From Alphaproteobacteria bacterium (GTDB lineage Bacteria; Pseudomonadota; Alphaproteobacteria; Puniceispirillales; UBA1172), in the NCBI GenBank assembly GCA_023259875.1, contig JALRFL010000057.1:1-10741 (forward strand): a stretch of DNA of 10,741 nucleotides. Reading direction: 5' to 3'. Below the pieces are notes generated by a model. The model was not told where the DNA came from. It worked only from the letters and a program-made list of their open reading frames with translations, and made no database searches. Every line of letters starts with the position of its first letter. Position 1 is the stretch's first letter. This document shows positions 1-7,605 of the stretch, piece by piece. The position numbers and the translations under genes are program-made.

Positions 1-8
1 TCACCCTA

Positions 9-191
9 CTACCTTATCGGGGAAGTCGCAACAAAATGTGACTCGATGAAACCGATAGCTACCGCCGAAATAAACAGCAACTCAAACGCTAGCACTTCAT
101 AGCCTGTGTTTGACGCCACTAATAACGAATAGACAATGGCGGTAAAAACACCAAACCATTCTAGCGCCCTTTTATAAAAATGATGATCCAT
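9..191 (-). CDS. Small two-helix membrane protein of unknown function
   Basis: A 60-residue protein. A short charged start (MDHHFYKRALEW) is followed by two hydrophobic stretches, roughly residues 12-30 and 33-52, separated by a small polar NTGYE turn, so it is probably a two-helix inner-membrane protein. I do not recognise a named family. The pattern of a tryptophan-led first helix, an N-T-G turn and a Leu/Ile-rich second helix recalls small uncharacterised alphaproteobacterial membrane proteins, but that is an impression only. The ATG at 189-191 has no clear Shine-Dalgarno sequence. The frame ends in two consecutive TAG codons (9-11 and 6-8), so the stop is firm. It lies 85 nt after guaA on the same strand and may be read from the guaA transcript or separately. 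The composition looks coding, and no larger frame competes on the other strand. Confidence 0.6.
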   Translation of the reverse strand: MDHHFYKRALEWFGVFTAIVYSLLVASNTGYEVLAFELLFISAVAIGFIESHFVATSPIR

Positions 192-276
192 GATGCGACA
201 CGCTTTGCTGAGTTATTTTGTTGTTGTTATTAAACGCAGGATTTGCCATTTCAGCAAATGAATTTATGGGGTTAAG
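192..276 (-). other. guaA to small-ORF intergenic gap with a weak hairpin
   Basis: This 85-nt gap holds a perfect 6-bp inverted repeat at 241-246 and 254-259 (ATTTGC / GCAAAT, 7-nt loop), just after guaA in the direction of transcription. No run of T follows on the minus strand, so it does not look like an intrinsic terminator. I see no convincing promoter. Confidence 0.3.
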
Positions 277-1827
277 CTATTCCCACTCAATCGTGCCAGG
301 GGGTTTTGAGGTAATATCGTAAGTCACGCGATTGATGCCTTTAACCTCATTTACAATACGGGTGGCGACATGGGTCAAAAAATCGTGACTAAAGGGGTAC
401 ACATCCGCCGTCATCCCATCAGTTGAGGTAACCGCGCGGATCGCCAGCGCATGATCATAGGATCGCGCATCACCCATCACCCCAACCGAACGCACAGGCA
501 ACAGCACGGCAAAGGCTTGCCAAATCTCATCATAAAGCCCTGCCTTGCGGATCGCATCCAGATAGACAGCGTCCGCCTCACGCAGCAAGTCCAATTTCTC
601 ACGGGTAATAGCCCCGGGGATACGAATAGCCAGCCCCGGCCCCGGAAAAGGATGCCGCCCTACCAGCGTTTCAGGCATCCCAAGTTCACGCCCCAAGGCA
701 CGCACTTCATCCTTAAACAGTGCTCGCAAGGGTTCCACCAATTCCAAGGCCATATCGTCCGGCAAGCCGCCAACATTGTGATGAGATTTGATCGTGACAC
801 TGGTTCCACCTGTGACGGAAACACTCTCAATCACATCGGGGTAAAGCGTGCCTTGCGCCAGAAACTTTGCCCCATCAATGCTTGCCGCGGCTTTATCAAA
901 AACATCAATAAAGGCCGCGCCGATAATCTTGCGCTTGGCTTCTGGGTCAGTAACCCCATCTAGCCGATCCAAAAACAAATCCGCCGCATTTTCATGAATA
1001 AGCGGAATATTATACTGATCCCCAAAAAGCCGAATGACCTCATCCGCCTCACCTTTCCGCATCAACCCATGATCAACAAAAACGCAAGTCAACCGCTCGC
1101 CAATGGCCTCATGGATCAGAACCGCGGTCACGGAGCTATCCACACCACCAGAAAGGCCGCAAATCACCTTACCTTCATCGCCCACTTTTTCCCGAATGGC
1201 GGCTATCGCTTGCTCGCGATAAGAGGCCATGGTCCAATCCCCACCGCAACCACAAATAACCTTTGCAAAACGCTCTAACAAGGCCTTGCCATCAGGGGTG
1301 TGGACAACCTCTGGGTGGAATTGCACCCCATAAAACTTTCGGCTTTCATCCGCAATTGCCGCATAGGGTGCGCCTGAACTGGTGGCGATCACCTGAAAGC
1401 CATCTGGCAAATGATCTACCTTATCCCCGTGTGACATCCAGACTTGGTGCTGCGTGTCATAATCCCAAAGCCCCTGAAACAAAGGCGACGAGGCCGCAAT
1501 CTTTAAATTCGCGCGCCCAAACTCACGCGTGTCACCCGATATCACCTTGCCGCCAAGCTGTTGACACATGGTTTGCTGACCATAACAAATGCCAAAGATA
1601 GGCACCCCCATATCAAAGACCGCCATGGGCGCCCGAGGCGAGCCCTCATCCACCACAGACATAGGCCCGCCAGATAGGATGATGCCTTTCGGCGCAAGGG
1701 CTGCGATGCGTTTTGTGTCCGTATCAAAAGGTAAAATTTCAGCATAAACCCCAGTTTCGCGAAGGCGTCTGGCGATCAACTGGGTGACTTGTGAGCCAAA
1801 ATCAAGAACAAGAATCAATTCAGTCAT
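277..1827 (-). CDS. guaA: GMP synthase (glutamine-hydrolysing)
   Basis: Converts XMP to GMP with ATP and glutamine, the last step of guanine nucleotide synthesis, in the cytoplasm. At 516 residues it is close to the usual length (about 510-525). Residues 1-190 are a class I glutamine amidotransferase domain with the nucleophile Cys81 in GICYGQQ and His171/Glu173 in VQFHPEV. Residues about 200-390 are the ATP pyrophosphatase domain with the P-loop SGGVDSS at 226-232. The C-terminal dimerisation domain ends with the family signature KPPGTIEWE. The ATG overlaps the guaB stop by one base (TAATG at 1825-1829 on the minus strand). No Shine-Dalgarno sequence is visible ahead of it, so translation probably depends on ribosomes finishing guaB. 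The gene appears intact, with all catalytic residues present. Confidence 0.98.
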   Translation of the reverse strand: MTELILVLDFGSQVTQLIARRLRETGVYAEILPFDTDTKRIAALAPKGIILSGGPMSVVDEGSPRAPMAVFDMGVPIFGICYGQQTMCQQLGGKVISGDTREFGRANLKIAASSPLFQGLWDYDTQHQVWMSHGDKVDHLPDGFQVIATSSGAPYAAIADESRKFYGVQFHPEVVHTPDGKALLERFAKVICGCGGDWTMASYREQAIAAIREKVGDEGKVICGLSGGVDSSVTAVLIHEAIGERLTCVFVDHGLMRKGEADEVIRLFGDQYNIPLIHENAADLFLDRLDGVTDPEAKRKIIGAAFIDVFDKAAASIDGAKFLAQGTLYPDVIESVSVTGGTSVTIKSHHNVGGLPDDMALELVEPLRALFKDEVRALGRELGMPETLVGRHPFPGPGLAIRIPGAITREKLDLLREADAVYLDAIRKAGLYDEIWQAFAVLLPVRSVGVMGDARSYDHALAIRAVTSTDGMTADVYPFSHDFLTHVATRIVNEVKGINRVTYDITSKPPGTIEWE

Positions 1828-3314
1828 TACATATTATGCCGATAATTCGGTGCCTCACGGGTGATGGTGACATCATGGACATGGCTTTCTTTCAACCCTG
1901 CGCCGGTAATCCGGACAAAGGTGCATTGGCTTTGCATATCGGCAATGTTGCGTGATCCGGTATAGCCCATCGCGGCGCGAAGACCGCCAATCATCTGATG
2001 GATAACCGCGCCAGCCGGGCCTTTATAAGGGACTTGGCCTTCGATTCCCTCTGGAACCAGTTTTAAGGGCTGTGAGACTTCGGCCTGAAAATAACGATCG
2101 GCTGATCCTTGCGCCATAGCCCCCATAGAGCCCATGCCGCGATAGGCTTTATAAGACCGCCCTTGATAGAGAAACACCTCACCCGGGGTTTCATCAGTTC
2201 CGGCAAGCATCGTTCCCATCATCGCGGCATCCGCACCGGCGGCAATCGCCTTGGCCAGATCCCCTGAATATTTGATACCGCCATCGGCAATCGCTGGCAC
2301 ATCATGACGGTGACAGACGGCGGCGGCATCCATAATGGCGGTTAATTGCGGCACCCCAACGCCAGCGACCATGCGTGTGGTGCAAATTGACCCCGGGCCA
2401 ATGCCGATTTTAACCGCATCCGCGCCAGCCTTAATCAAGGCCTCTGCTCCTTCTGCGGTGGCAATATTGCCGCCGATAATCTGAACATCATTGGAAAGCT
2501 TACGCACCGAGGCCAAGGTGTCTAGCACCCCGGCGGAATGACCATGGGCTGTATCAACCACCACCACATCCACACCAGCGGCAATCAATGCCTCAGCCCT
2601 TGCTATTCCGTCTGCGCCAGTTCCGACCGCCGCGCCAACCATCAAACGCCCTGTGCTATCCTTGGAGGCGTTAGGATAGGTTTGTGCCTTTTCCATATCT
2701 TTGACGGTAATTAGCCCAACACAAAGCTGATCCTTATCAACAATCACCAGTTTTTCAATTCGGTGCTTGTGAAGCAGACGCCTTGCTTCATCTGGGGTAA
2801 TGGTATCGGATACGGTTACCACCTCATGGGTCATCATGTCTTTGACAGGTTGATTGGGGTCTGTGGCAAACCGCACATCACGGTTAGTCAGAATCCCCAC
2901 CAGTTTATGTGAAGATTTGCTTACCACCGGAATGCCGCTGATATTATGCTGCTGCATTAACGCCAGCGCATCAGCAAGCGTCTTATCATCGGCGATGGTG
3001 ACGGGGTTCACCACCATGCCAGCCTCAAAGCGTTTGACCGAGGCGACTTGCGCGGCTTGCGATTCAATATCCAGATTTTTATGAATGATACCAATGCCCC
3101 CATTCTGAGCCATGGTAATGGCTAGGCGACTTTCCGTCACCGTATCCATCGCGGCAGAGATGAGAGGAATATTCAGATTGATATTCCGTGTCAGACGGGT
3201 TTTGGTGTCTGCTTCAGATGGCAAGACAGATGACGCCGCTGGTTTCAGCAGAACATCATCAAAGGTCAAAGCTTCAGCAATAGACGAGGTCAGGGATGGT
3301 GTGTTGTTTGGCAT
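1827..3314 (-). CDS. guaB: Inosine-5'-monophosphate dehydrogenase
   Basis: Oxidises IMP to XMP with NAD+, the committed step toward GMP, and feeds the next gene, guaA. The 495 residues have the standard layout. The catalytic TIM barrel opens with LTFDDVLLKP (about residue 16). It is interrupted by two CBS domains (about 100-157 and 160-215), which in this family sense adenine/guanine nucleotides. The barrel resumes with VVDTAHGHS and the active-site loop GIGPGSICTTR, with Cys311 as nucleophile. ADGGIKYSGD and the mobile flap YRGMGSMGAM (391-400, catalytic Arg392) follow. The ATG at 3312-3314 has a strong GGAGG Shine-Dalgarno at 3319-3323, 4 nt upstream. Nothing is missing. Confidence 0.98.
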   Translation of the reverse strand: MPNNTPSLTSSIAEALTFDDVLLKPAASSVLPSEADTKTRLTRNINLNIPLISAAMDTVTESRLAITMAQNGGIGIIHKNLDIESQAAQVASVKRFEAGMVVNPVTIADDKTLADALALMQQHNISGIPVVSKSSHKLVGILTNRDVRFATDPNQPVKDMMTHEVVTVSDTITPDEARRLLHKHRIEKLVIVDKDQLCVGLITVKDMEKAQTYPNASKDSTGRLMVGAAVGTGADGIARAEALIAAGVDVVVVDTAHGHSAGVLDTLASVRKLSNDVQIIGGNIATAEGAEALIKAGADAVKIGIGPGSICTTRMVAGVGVPQLTAIMDAAAVCHRHDVPAIADGGIKYSGDLAKAIAAGADAAMMGTMLAGTDETPGEVFLYQGRSYKAYRGMGSMGAMAQGSADRYFQAEVSQPLKLVPEGIEGQVPYKGPAGAVIHQMIGGLRAAMGYTGSRNIADMQSQCTFVRITGAGLKESHVHDVTITREAPNYRHNM

Positions 3315-3380
3315 GATGCCTCCGGTGCGGTCGGTGGCTCTTATCTATACCCAAACATCGGCCTTGTGGAAAGATCAAAG
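3315..3380 (-). promoter_or_regulatory. guaB: Gap upstream of guaB with RBS and possible promoter
   Basis: This is the largest gap in the leftward gene block before guaA. Read on the minus strand it contains TTTCCA (3367-3372), a 17-nt spacer and TATAGA (3344-3349), each matching 4 of 6 bases of the sigma-70 consensus. The GGAGG ribosome binding site lies at 3319-3323. A start near 3337 would give a leader of about 23 nt. The match is weak, and guaB may simply be read through from the genes upstream. I see no riboswitch-like structure. Confidence 0.35.
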
Positions 3381-4121
3381 TCAGTGTTCCAGCATCAAAT
3401 AATTTTCAGGAACCCCTTTGAAGCCGGTTGCAAGCACATAAATCTCAACTGATTCCGCGCGGCTGGCGTCAGGCTTAACATGGCGCACCTGTTCAAACCC
3501 CTGCCGGAGCGTAGTGAGGGTGGATTTTTCCGCCCCCCCTTGAAAACATTTTGCTAAAAAACCGCCCCCGGGGATAAGTACCCTCATCGCGGTATCAAGG
3601 GCCATTTCAAGCAAAGCGGTGGTGCGAATATGATCTGTCGCTCGGTGGCCTGTGGTATCAGCGGCCATATCGCTAATCACCCAGTCCGCCTTGCCGCCTA
3701 TATAGGCAATCAGCTCATCCAGCTTTGCGTTATCATTGATATCGCCTTTGAGAATAAGCGCCCCAGCAACCGGTTCAACATCCAGCAAATCAATTCCAGC
3801 CAGCCGCCCGTTGCCTTCGTCAAGACCGATGATATCTGATACGATCTGAAGCCATCCACCGGGGGCAGAGCCCAGATCAAGCACGGTCTGGCCTTTCTTA
3901 AACAACTGATACTTGCTGTTGATTTGTTCCAGTTTCAGCGCGGCTCTTGATCTAAATCCTCGGCTTCGGGCTTCTGCCACAAACGGGTCATTGATCTGGC
4001 GTTCAATCCAACGGCGTGAGGATGCCGATAGACCTCGCTTTTTCTGAACTTTATTTGTCAGTCCGGCATTGCCCCGATAAGACCGCCCACTGCTCCCCTT
4101 TTTGTTTTGTGATCCTGCCAT
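3381..4121 (-). CDS. rlmE: 23S rRNA (uridine-2'-O) methyltransferase RlmE (FtsJ/RrmJ)
   Basis: SAM-dependent enzyme that 2'-O-methylates the A-loop uridine (U2552 in E. coli numbering) of 23S rRNA during large-subunit assembly. From the ATG at 4121 the protein has 246 residues. The SAM-binding motif LDLGSAPGGW is at 81-90. The K-D-K-E catalytic tetrad is visible as Lys63, Asp151 (in VISDMAADTTG), Lys191 (in FLAKCFQGG) and Glu227 (in SVEIYVLATG), at nearly the same spacing as in the E. coli enzyme. Residues 1-38 form a Lys/Arg/Ser-rich tail absent from the 209-residue E. coli protein and probably RNA-binding. The frame stays open 36 codons further upstream, but that stretch lies inside hisI and reads poorly, so I chose the ATG 10 nt after the hisI stop. 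No good Shine-Dalgarno precedes it, which suggests coupling to hisI. Confidence 0.95.
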   Translation of the reverse strand: MAGSQNKKGSSGRSYRGNAGLTNKVQKKRGLSASSRRWIERQINDPFVAEARSRGFRSRAALKLEQINSKYQLFKKGQTVLDLGSAPGGWLQIVSDIIGLDEGNGRLAGIDLLDVEPVAGALILKGDINDNAKLDELIAYIGGKADWVISDMAADTTGHRATDHIRTTALLEMALDTAMRVLIPGGGFLAKCFQGGAEKSTLTTLRQGFEQVRHVKPDASRAESVEIYVLATGFKGVPENYLMLEH

Positions 4122-4131
4122 AATGCTATTT

Positions 4132-4458
4132 TCAGGTGAAATCCTTAAAAAAGCAACTCTGCGCCCCTGTGTGGCAAGCCGGGCCTGTCTGTTTGATCTT
4201 AAGAAGCACGGCGTCTCCATCACAATCAAGATGCGCGGATATCAATTCTTGGGTGTGACCAGAGGTTTCCCCCTTTCGCCACAATTCCTGCCTTGAACGC
4301 GAAAAATAAGTCACTTGTTTTGTGTTCAGCGTAAGCGCCAACGCCTCAGCGTTCATCCATGCCAGCATGAGGACTTCCCCTGTATCAGCGCATTGCGCGA
4401 CCGCCGCGATCAATCCATCCGCGTTAAATGTGATCTCATCCATCAAAGGATGTGTCAT
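4132..4458 (-). CDS. hisI: Phosphoribosyl-AMP cyclohydrolase
   Basis: Opens the adenine ring of phosphoribosyl-AMP, the third step of histidine synthesis, as a zinc- and magnesium-dependent cytoplasmic homodimer. At 108 residues it is a stand-alone HisI without the HisE pyrophosphatase domain found fused in enterobacteria. Family motifs are present in order: WRKGETSGH (60-68), the metal site LDCDGDA with Asp78, Cys79, Asp80 and Asp82, and GPACHTGAQSCF with Cys95 and Cys102. The three cysteines are the expected zinc ligands. It follows the RND permease by 9 nt with a strong ribosome binding site, and precedes rlmE by 10 nt. No other his gene is nearby, so it is detached from the histidine operon. 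A start at Met6 is possible but would sit less well relative to the ribosome binding site. Confidence 0.96.
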   Translation of the reverse strand: MTHPLMDEITFNADGLIAAVAQCADTGEVLMLAWMNAEALALTLNTKQVTYFSRSRQELWRKGETSGHTQELISAHLDCDGDAVLLKIKQTGPACHTGAQSCFFKDFT

Positions 4459-4463
4459 GATTG

Positions 4464-4469
4464 CCCCCT
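4464..4469 (-). promoter_or_regulatory. hisI: Ribosome binding site of hisI, overlapping the permease stop
   Basis: On the minus strand AGGGGG ends 5 nt before the hisI ATG and includes two bases of the preceding TAG stop codon. It supports the 4458 start and tight linkage of the two genes. Confidence 0.65.
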
Positions 4470-7400
4470 ATTCTGCTTGACGGAGTCGTCCGAAAAGCCT
4501 GTGGCGCAACCTGTCCATCCCATTGCCAAAATCAATGCCAATCGCCAGCATAGACGGCACAACAAACAGCACAAGTAAGGTGGTAATCGCTAAGCCAAAG
4601 ACAATGGTCGTTGCCATGGGAATCAGAAACTGCGCCTGAAGCGAGCGTTCAAACATCAAGGTTGATAGGCCGCAAATCGTTGTCACCGAGGTCAAAATCA
4701 CAGGCCTTAATCGGTCAACAGTGCCACTGACAATGGCGCTCATCTGGTTGCCTTCGCTTTCTTCCATACGGCGTTCAATGGTGGAAACCAGAATGATCGA
4801 ATTGTTAACAACAATCCCTGCTAGCGCAATAAGGGCAAACATCGACAAAATGGTCATCGTTAACCCCATGATATAATGCCCTAGCACTGCCCCAATGAGG
4901 GCAAAGGGGATCATAATCATCACCGCCAAGGGTTGTGACCAAGATGAAAATACCCATGACAGAATGATATAAATACAGATCAAGGCAAGAAGTGCCCCTG
5001 TCCCCATATCGGCAAAGGCCTCTGACTGTTCTTGGTCCCTGCCGTCAAAGCGATAGCGCAACCCATATTTATCGGCAATGGCTTCAAGTCCGCCTTGTTT
5101 GACAATTTGCAACGCTTCGGGAGTTGAGATCACCTGACCATTCAAATCCCCTTGTACAGCGACTTCACGAAAGCCATCTTGACGCCGCACGACCGAGAAA
5201 CCCAATCGGTTTTCCACCGTCGCGACCTCTTGCAAAGAGACATATTGTCCGCTTGCGGTAATGATCTGCACATCGCCAATATTATCGGTCAGCACCTCAT
5301 CATCAGGAAGTGAGATTTTAACGGTGACTTCCTCGTCACCACGCGGAAAGCGCGTTACCACCGCCCCATCGAGAGAGGCTCTAAGCTGTTGGCCGATATT
5401 TGATACCGACAATCCCAGAGATTGCCCATAAGGGGTAATCCGAACAATGCGTTCCTCTGCCCCATAAGACAGGTTTTCAGCCACTCCAGAGGCGGTTGGG
5501 ACAGACTTTAACAGAAACTCCACCTCACGACCGGCGGCTTTGAGGTCTTCTAAGTTTTCCCCCATCAACCGCACATCCATATCACGGCCGGGAGGGCCAC
5601 CACGCGGTGCTCTTATTGTCAATCGCTCTAGCCCTGCTATTGGCGTGACCTCGGATTCCCAAACCGCCAGAAAATCATCAATTCTCACATTGCGTTTATC
5701 TGCGGTGAGCAATTCCACCACGACCCCTGCCTGAATATTACTTGAACCTGTGGGGGCTTCGTCAGGCATATCCGACATGGTTGTCCCAAGCACCGCGATA
5801 TGAAAATTAATCAAACCGCCTTCGCCATTGGTAATTTTTTCCTCGGCGCGAAGAGCCGCCGCTTCGACCACATCAAGCATGGCTTTGGTCTGGCTTCGTG
5901 ATGTACCGGGAGCCATGACAATATTACCATAGGCGATATCCGCCTCTGGTGATGAGAAAAAGACAAAATTAACGCGTCCCCCCGCCAACATGCCAACCGA
6001 CAGCATCAACATAGCTATGCTCAAGGCGATGGTGGCATAACGCCATGAGATCGAAATCTCAACCAGCCGCTTAAAGGGGCCATTTTTGAAGGCGTTAAAA
6101 CCGCGATCAAAGTGATAGCGAAAGCCTGAAGTTTTCTCGCTTACCTTACCGCCAAAATGCGCTAAATGCGCAGGCAAGACAAAAAACACCTCAATCAAAC
6201 TGGCGATCAGCACAGCAACCACAACCATGGGAATAGCCGCGATAATCACGCCGATAATCCCTTTAACCAAGAACAACGGCAAAAAGGCGGCGACCGTGGT
6301 CAGCATGGCGCTAATCACAGGAGGCCCCATTCGGGTTGCGGATAGCGCCGCCGCCTCATGCATCGACAAACCTCGCCTCTGGCGTAAATATTCGGCGTGT
6401 TCGCCTATGACAATGGCATCATCCACCACAATCCCCAAAGCCATGATGAGGCCAAACAGAGAAATCATATTGATCGTCTGATCCATCGCCAGCATGACGC
6501 CAAAAGTCGCCAAAAAGGCAACAGGGATGCCAGCCGCAACCCAAAAGGCCACACGCATAGAAAGGAACAAGAACAACACACAGATGACAAGCAATAACCC
6601 ACCTGCGCCATTGGTAACCAACAAATTGATCCGTTCTTTGATCAATTCTGCGCGCACATCATATTGCTCAATGGCAAGAGACGCCGGCGCTTTGTTGCGG
6701 TAATCCACCAGCCAATCTTGCACCACCTGATTAATGGTAAGGGAATCGTTGCTCTTACCGCGCTTAAAGGTCAGCATCACCGCAGGCATACCGTTGCGCT
6801 CTAAGGTGGTGGCAGGGCTTTCCACATCTTCCCGAATGGTGGCGATTTCCCCAAGCGTGATGCGGCTTCCATCTGGTCTGATCTGAACTTCAATCCGTTC
6901 ATATTCCTTTGCTGTTTTAATCTGACCAAGTGAGCGCACCCGTAAGGCCCCATCTGCCAAACTGCCAGCAGGAACATCCAGCGTGGTTTGAGAAATCGCA
7001 CGCGAGATATCATTGAGGGACAGGCCTAATCGAGCCAATTCGTTCTGGCTGACCTCAATGCTGATAATTTCATCAGGCAGACCCATCATTTCAATTTTAT
7101 CAACGCCCCGGCGTTGCAGGTCTTCTTTGATATCCTTTGCGATTATGCGTAACGAGGCCAGATCATAAGGGCCAGAAATCACCAGATTGCTGATGACATC
7201 AAAAAACTCACCCTTAACCACCCGAGGGGTTTCCGATTCTTCTGGAAAATCCACTTGCCCGACTGCATTTTCCACATCCGCCAAGGCCTTTTGCATATCC
7301 GTGCCAAACTCAAACTCAATCTGGGTAGTGGATAACCCTTCATAACTGTTGGAGATGACCTTTTTGACATTGGCGATGGTTCGGAGCTCAGGTTCAAGAG

Positions 7401-7605
7401 GCTGAATGATATTGGCGTCCATATCTTCGGCGGTGGCGCCTGTCCACTGCACGGAAATTCCAATGACCTCAACATCAAAATTAGGAAAAAATTGCCGATT
7501 AAGCTGATTCAGCGAGATCATCCCAACCGCTAACATCAAAAACATTAACAGATTGGCGGCCGTCCGGTGGCGAATAAAAAAGGAAAGAAAAGGGGAAGGT
7601 GTCAT
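4468..7605 (-). CDS. RND efflux transporter permease (AcrB-like superfamily)
   Basis: Inner-membrane, proton-driven exporter subunit that would form a trimer and, with the adaptor encoded just upstream, export drugs or other amphipathic compounds. At 1045 residues it has the normal length and the internally duplicated RND layout. There is one helix at about 13-33, a large periplasmic loop to about 325, a helix bundle at about 330-480, a second lone helix near 523-543, a second periplasmic loop to about 865, and a final helix bundle at about 868-1022. The fourth helix carries the proton-relay pair Asp395-Asp396 in GIVVDDAIVIGE. The matching helix of the second half reads AGIVVNNSIILV, with Asn934-Asn935 where AcrB has its essential Lys940. 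The ATG overlaps the adaptor stop (ATGA, 7602-7605), implying coupled translation. Substrate cannot be told from sequence. Confidence 0.95.
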   Translation of the reverse strand: MTPSPFLSFFIRHRTAANLLMFLMLAVGMISLNQLNRQFFPNFDVEVIGISVQWTGATAEDMDANIIQPLEPELRTIANVKKVISNSYEGLSTTQIEFEFGTDMQKALADVENAVGQVDFPEESETPRVVKGEFFDVISNLVISGPYDLASLRIIAKDIKEDLQRRGVDKIEMMGLPDEIISIEVSQNELARLGLSLNDISRAISQTTLDVPAGSLADGALRVRSLGQIKTAKEYERIEVQIRPDGSRITLGEIATIREDVESPATTLERNGMPAVMLTFKRGKSNDSLTINQVVQDWLVDYRNKAPASLAIEQYDVRAELIKERINLLVTNGAGGLLLVICVLFLFLSMRVAFWVAAGIPVAFLATFGVMLAMDQTINMISLFGLIMALGIVVDDAIVIGEHAEYLRQRRGLSMHEAAALSATRMGPPVISAMLTTVAAFLPLFLVKGIIGVIIAAIPMVVVAVLIASLIEVFFVLPAHLAHFGGKVSEKTSGFRYHFDRGFNAFKNGPFKRLVEISISWRYATIALSIAMLMLSVGMLAGGRVNFVFFSSPEADIAYGNIVMAPGTSRSQTKAMLDVVEAAALRAEEKITNGEGGLINFHIAVLGTTMSDMPDEAPTGSSNIQAGVVVELLTADKRNVRIDDFLAVWESEVTPIAGLERLTIRAPRGGPPGRDMDVRLMGENLEDLKAAGREVEFLLKSVPTASGVAENLSYGAEERIVRITPYGQSLGLSVSNIGQQLRASLDGAVVTRFPRGDEEVTVKISLPDDEVLTDNIGDVQIITASGQYVSLQEVATVENRLGFSVVRRQDGFREVAVQGDLNGQVISTPEALQIVKQGGLEAIADKYGLRYRFDGRDQEQSEAFADMGTGALLALICIYIILSWVFSSWSQPLAVMIMIPFALIGAVLGHYIMGLTMTILSMFALIALAGIVVNNSIILVSTIERRMEESEGNQMSAIVSGTVDRLRPVILTSVTTICGLSTLMFERSLQAQFLIPMATTIVFGLAITTLLVLFVVPSMLAIGIDFGNGMDRLRHRLFGRLRQAE

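Noticed and set aside
241..259. Hairpin ATTTGC/GCAAAT after guaA as a terminator
   Set aside because: The stem has only six mostly A/T pairs, and no T-run follows in the direction of transcription.
4122..4229. Longer RlmE starting at 4229 inside hisI
   Set aside because: The extra 36 residues are the out-of-frame reading of conserved hisI codons and do not resemble an RlmE N-terminus.
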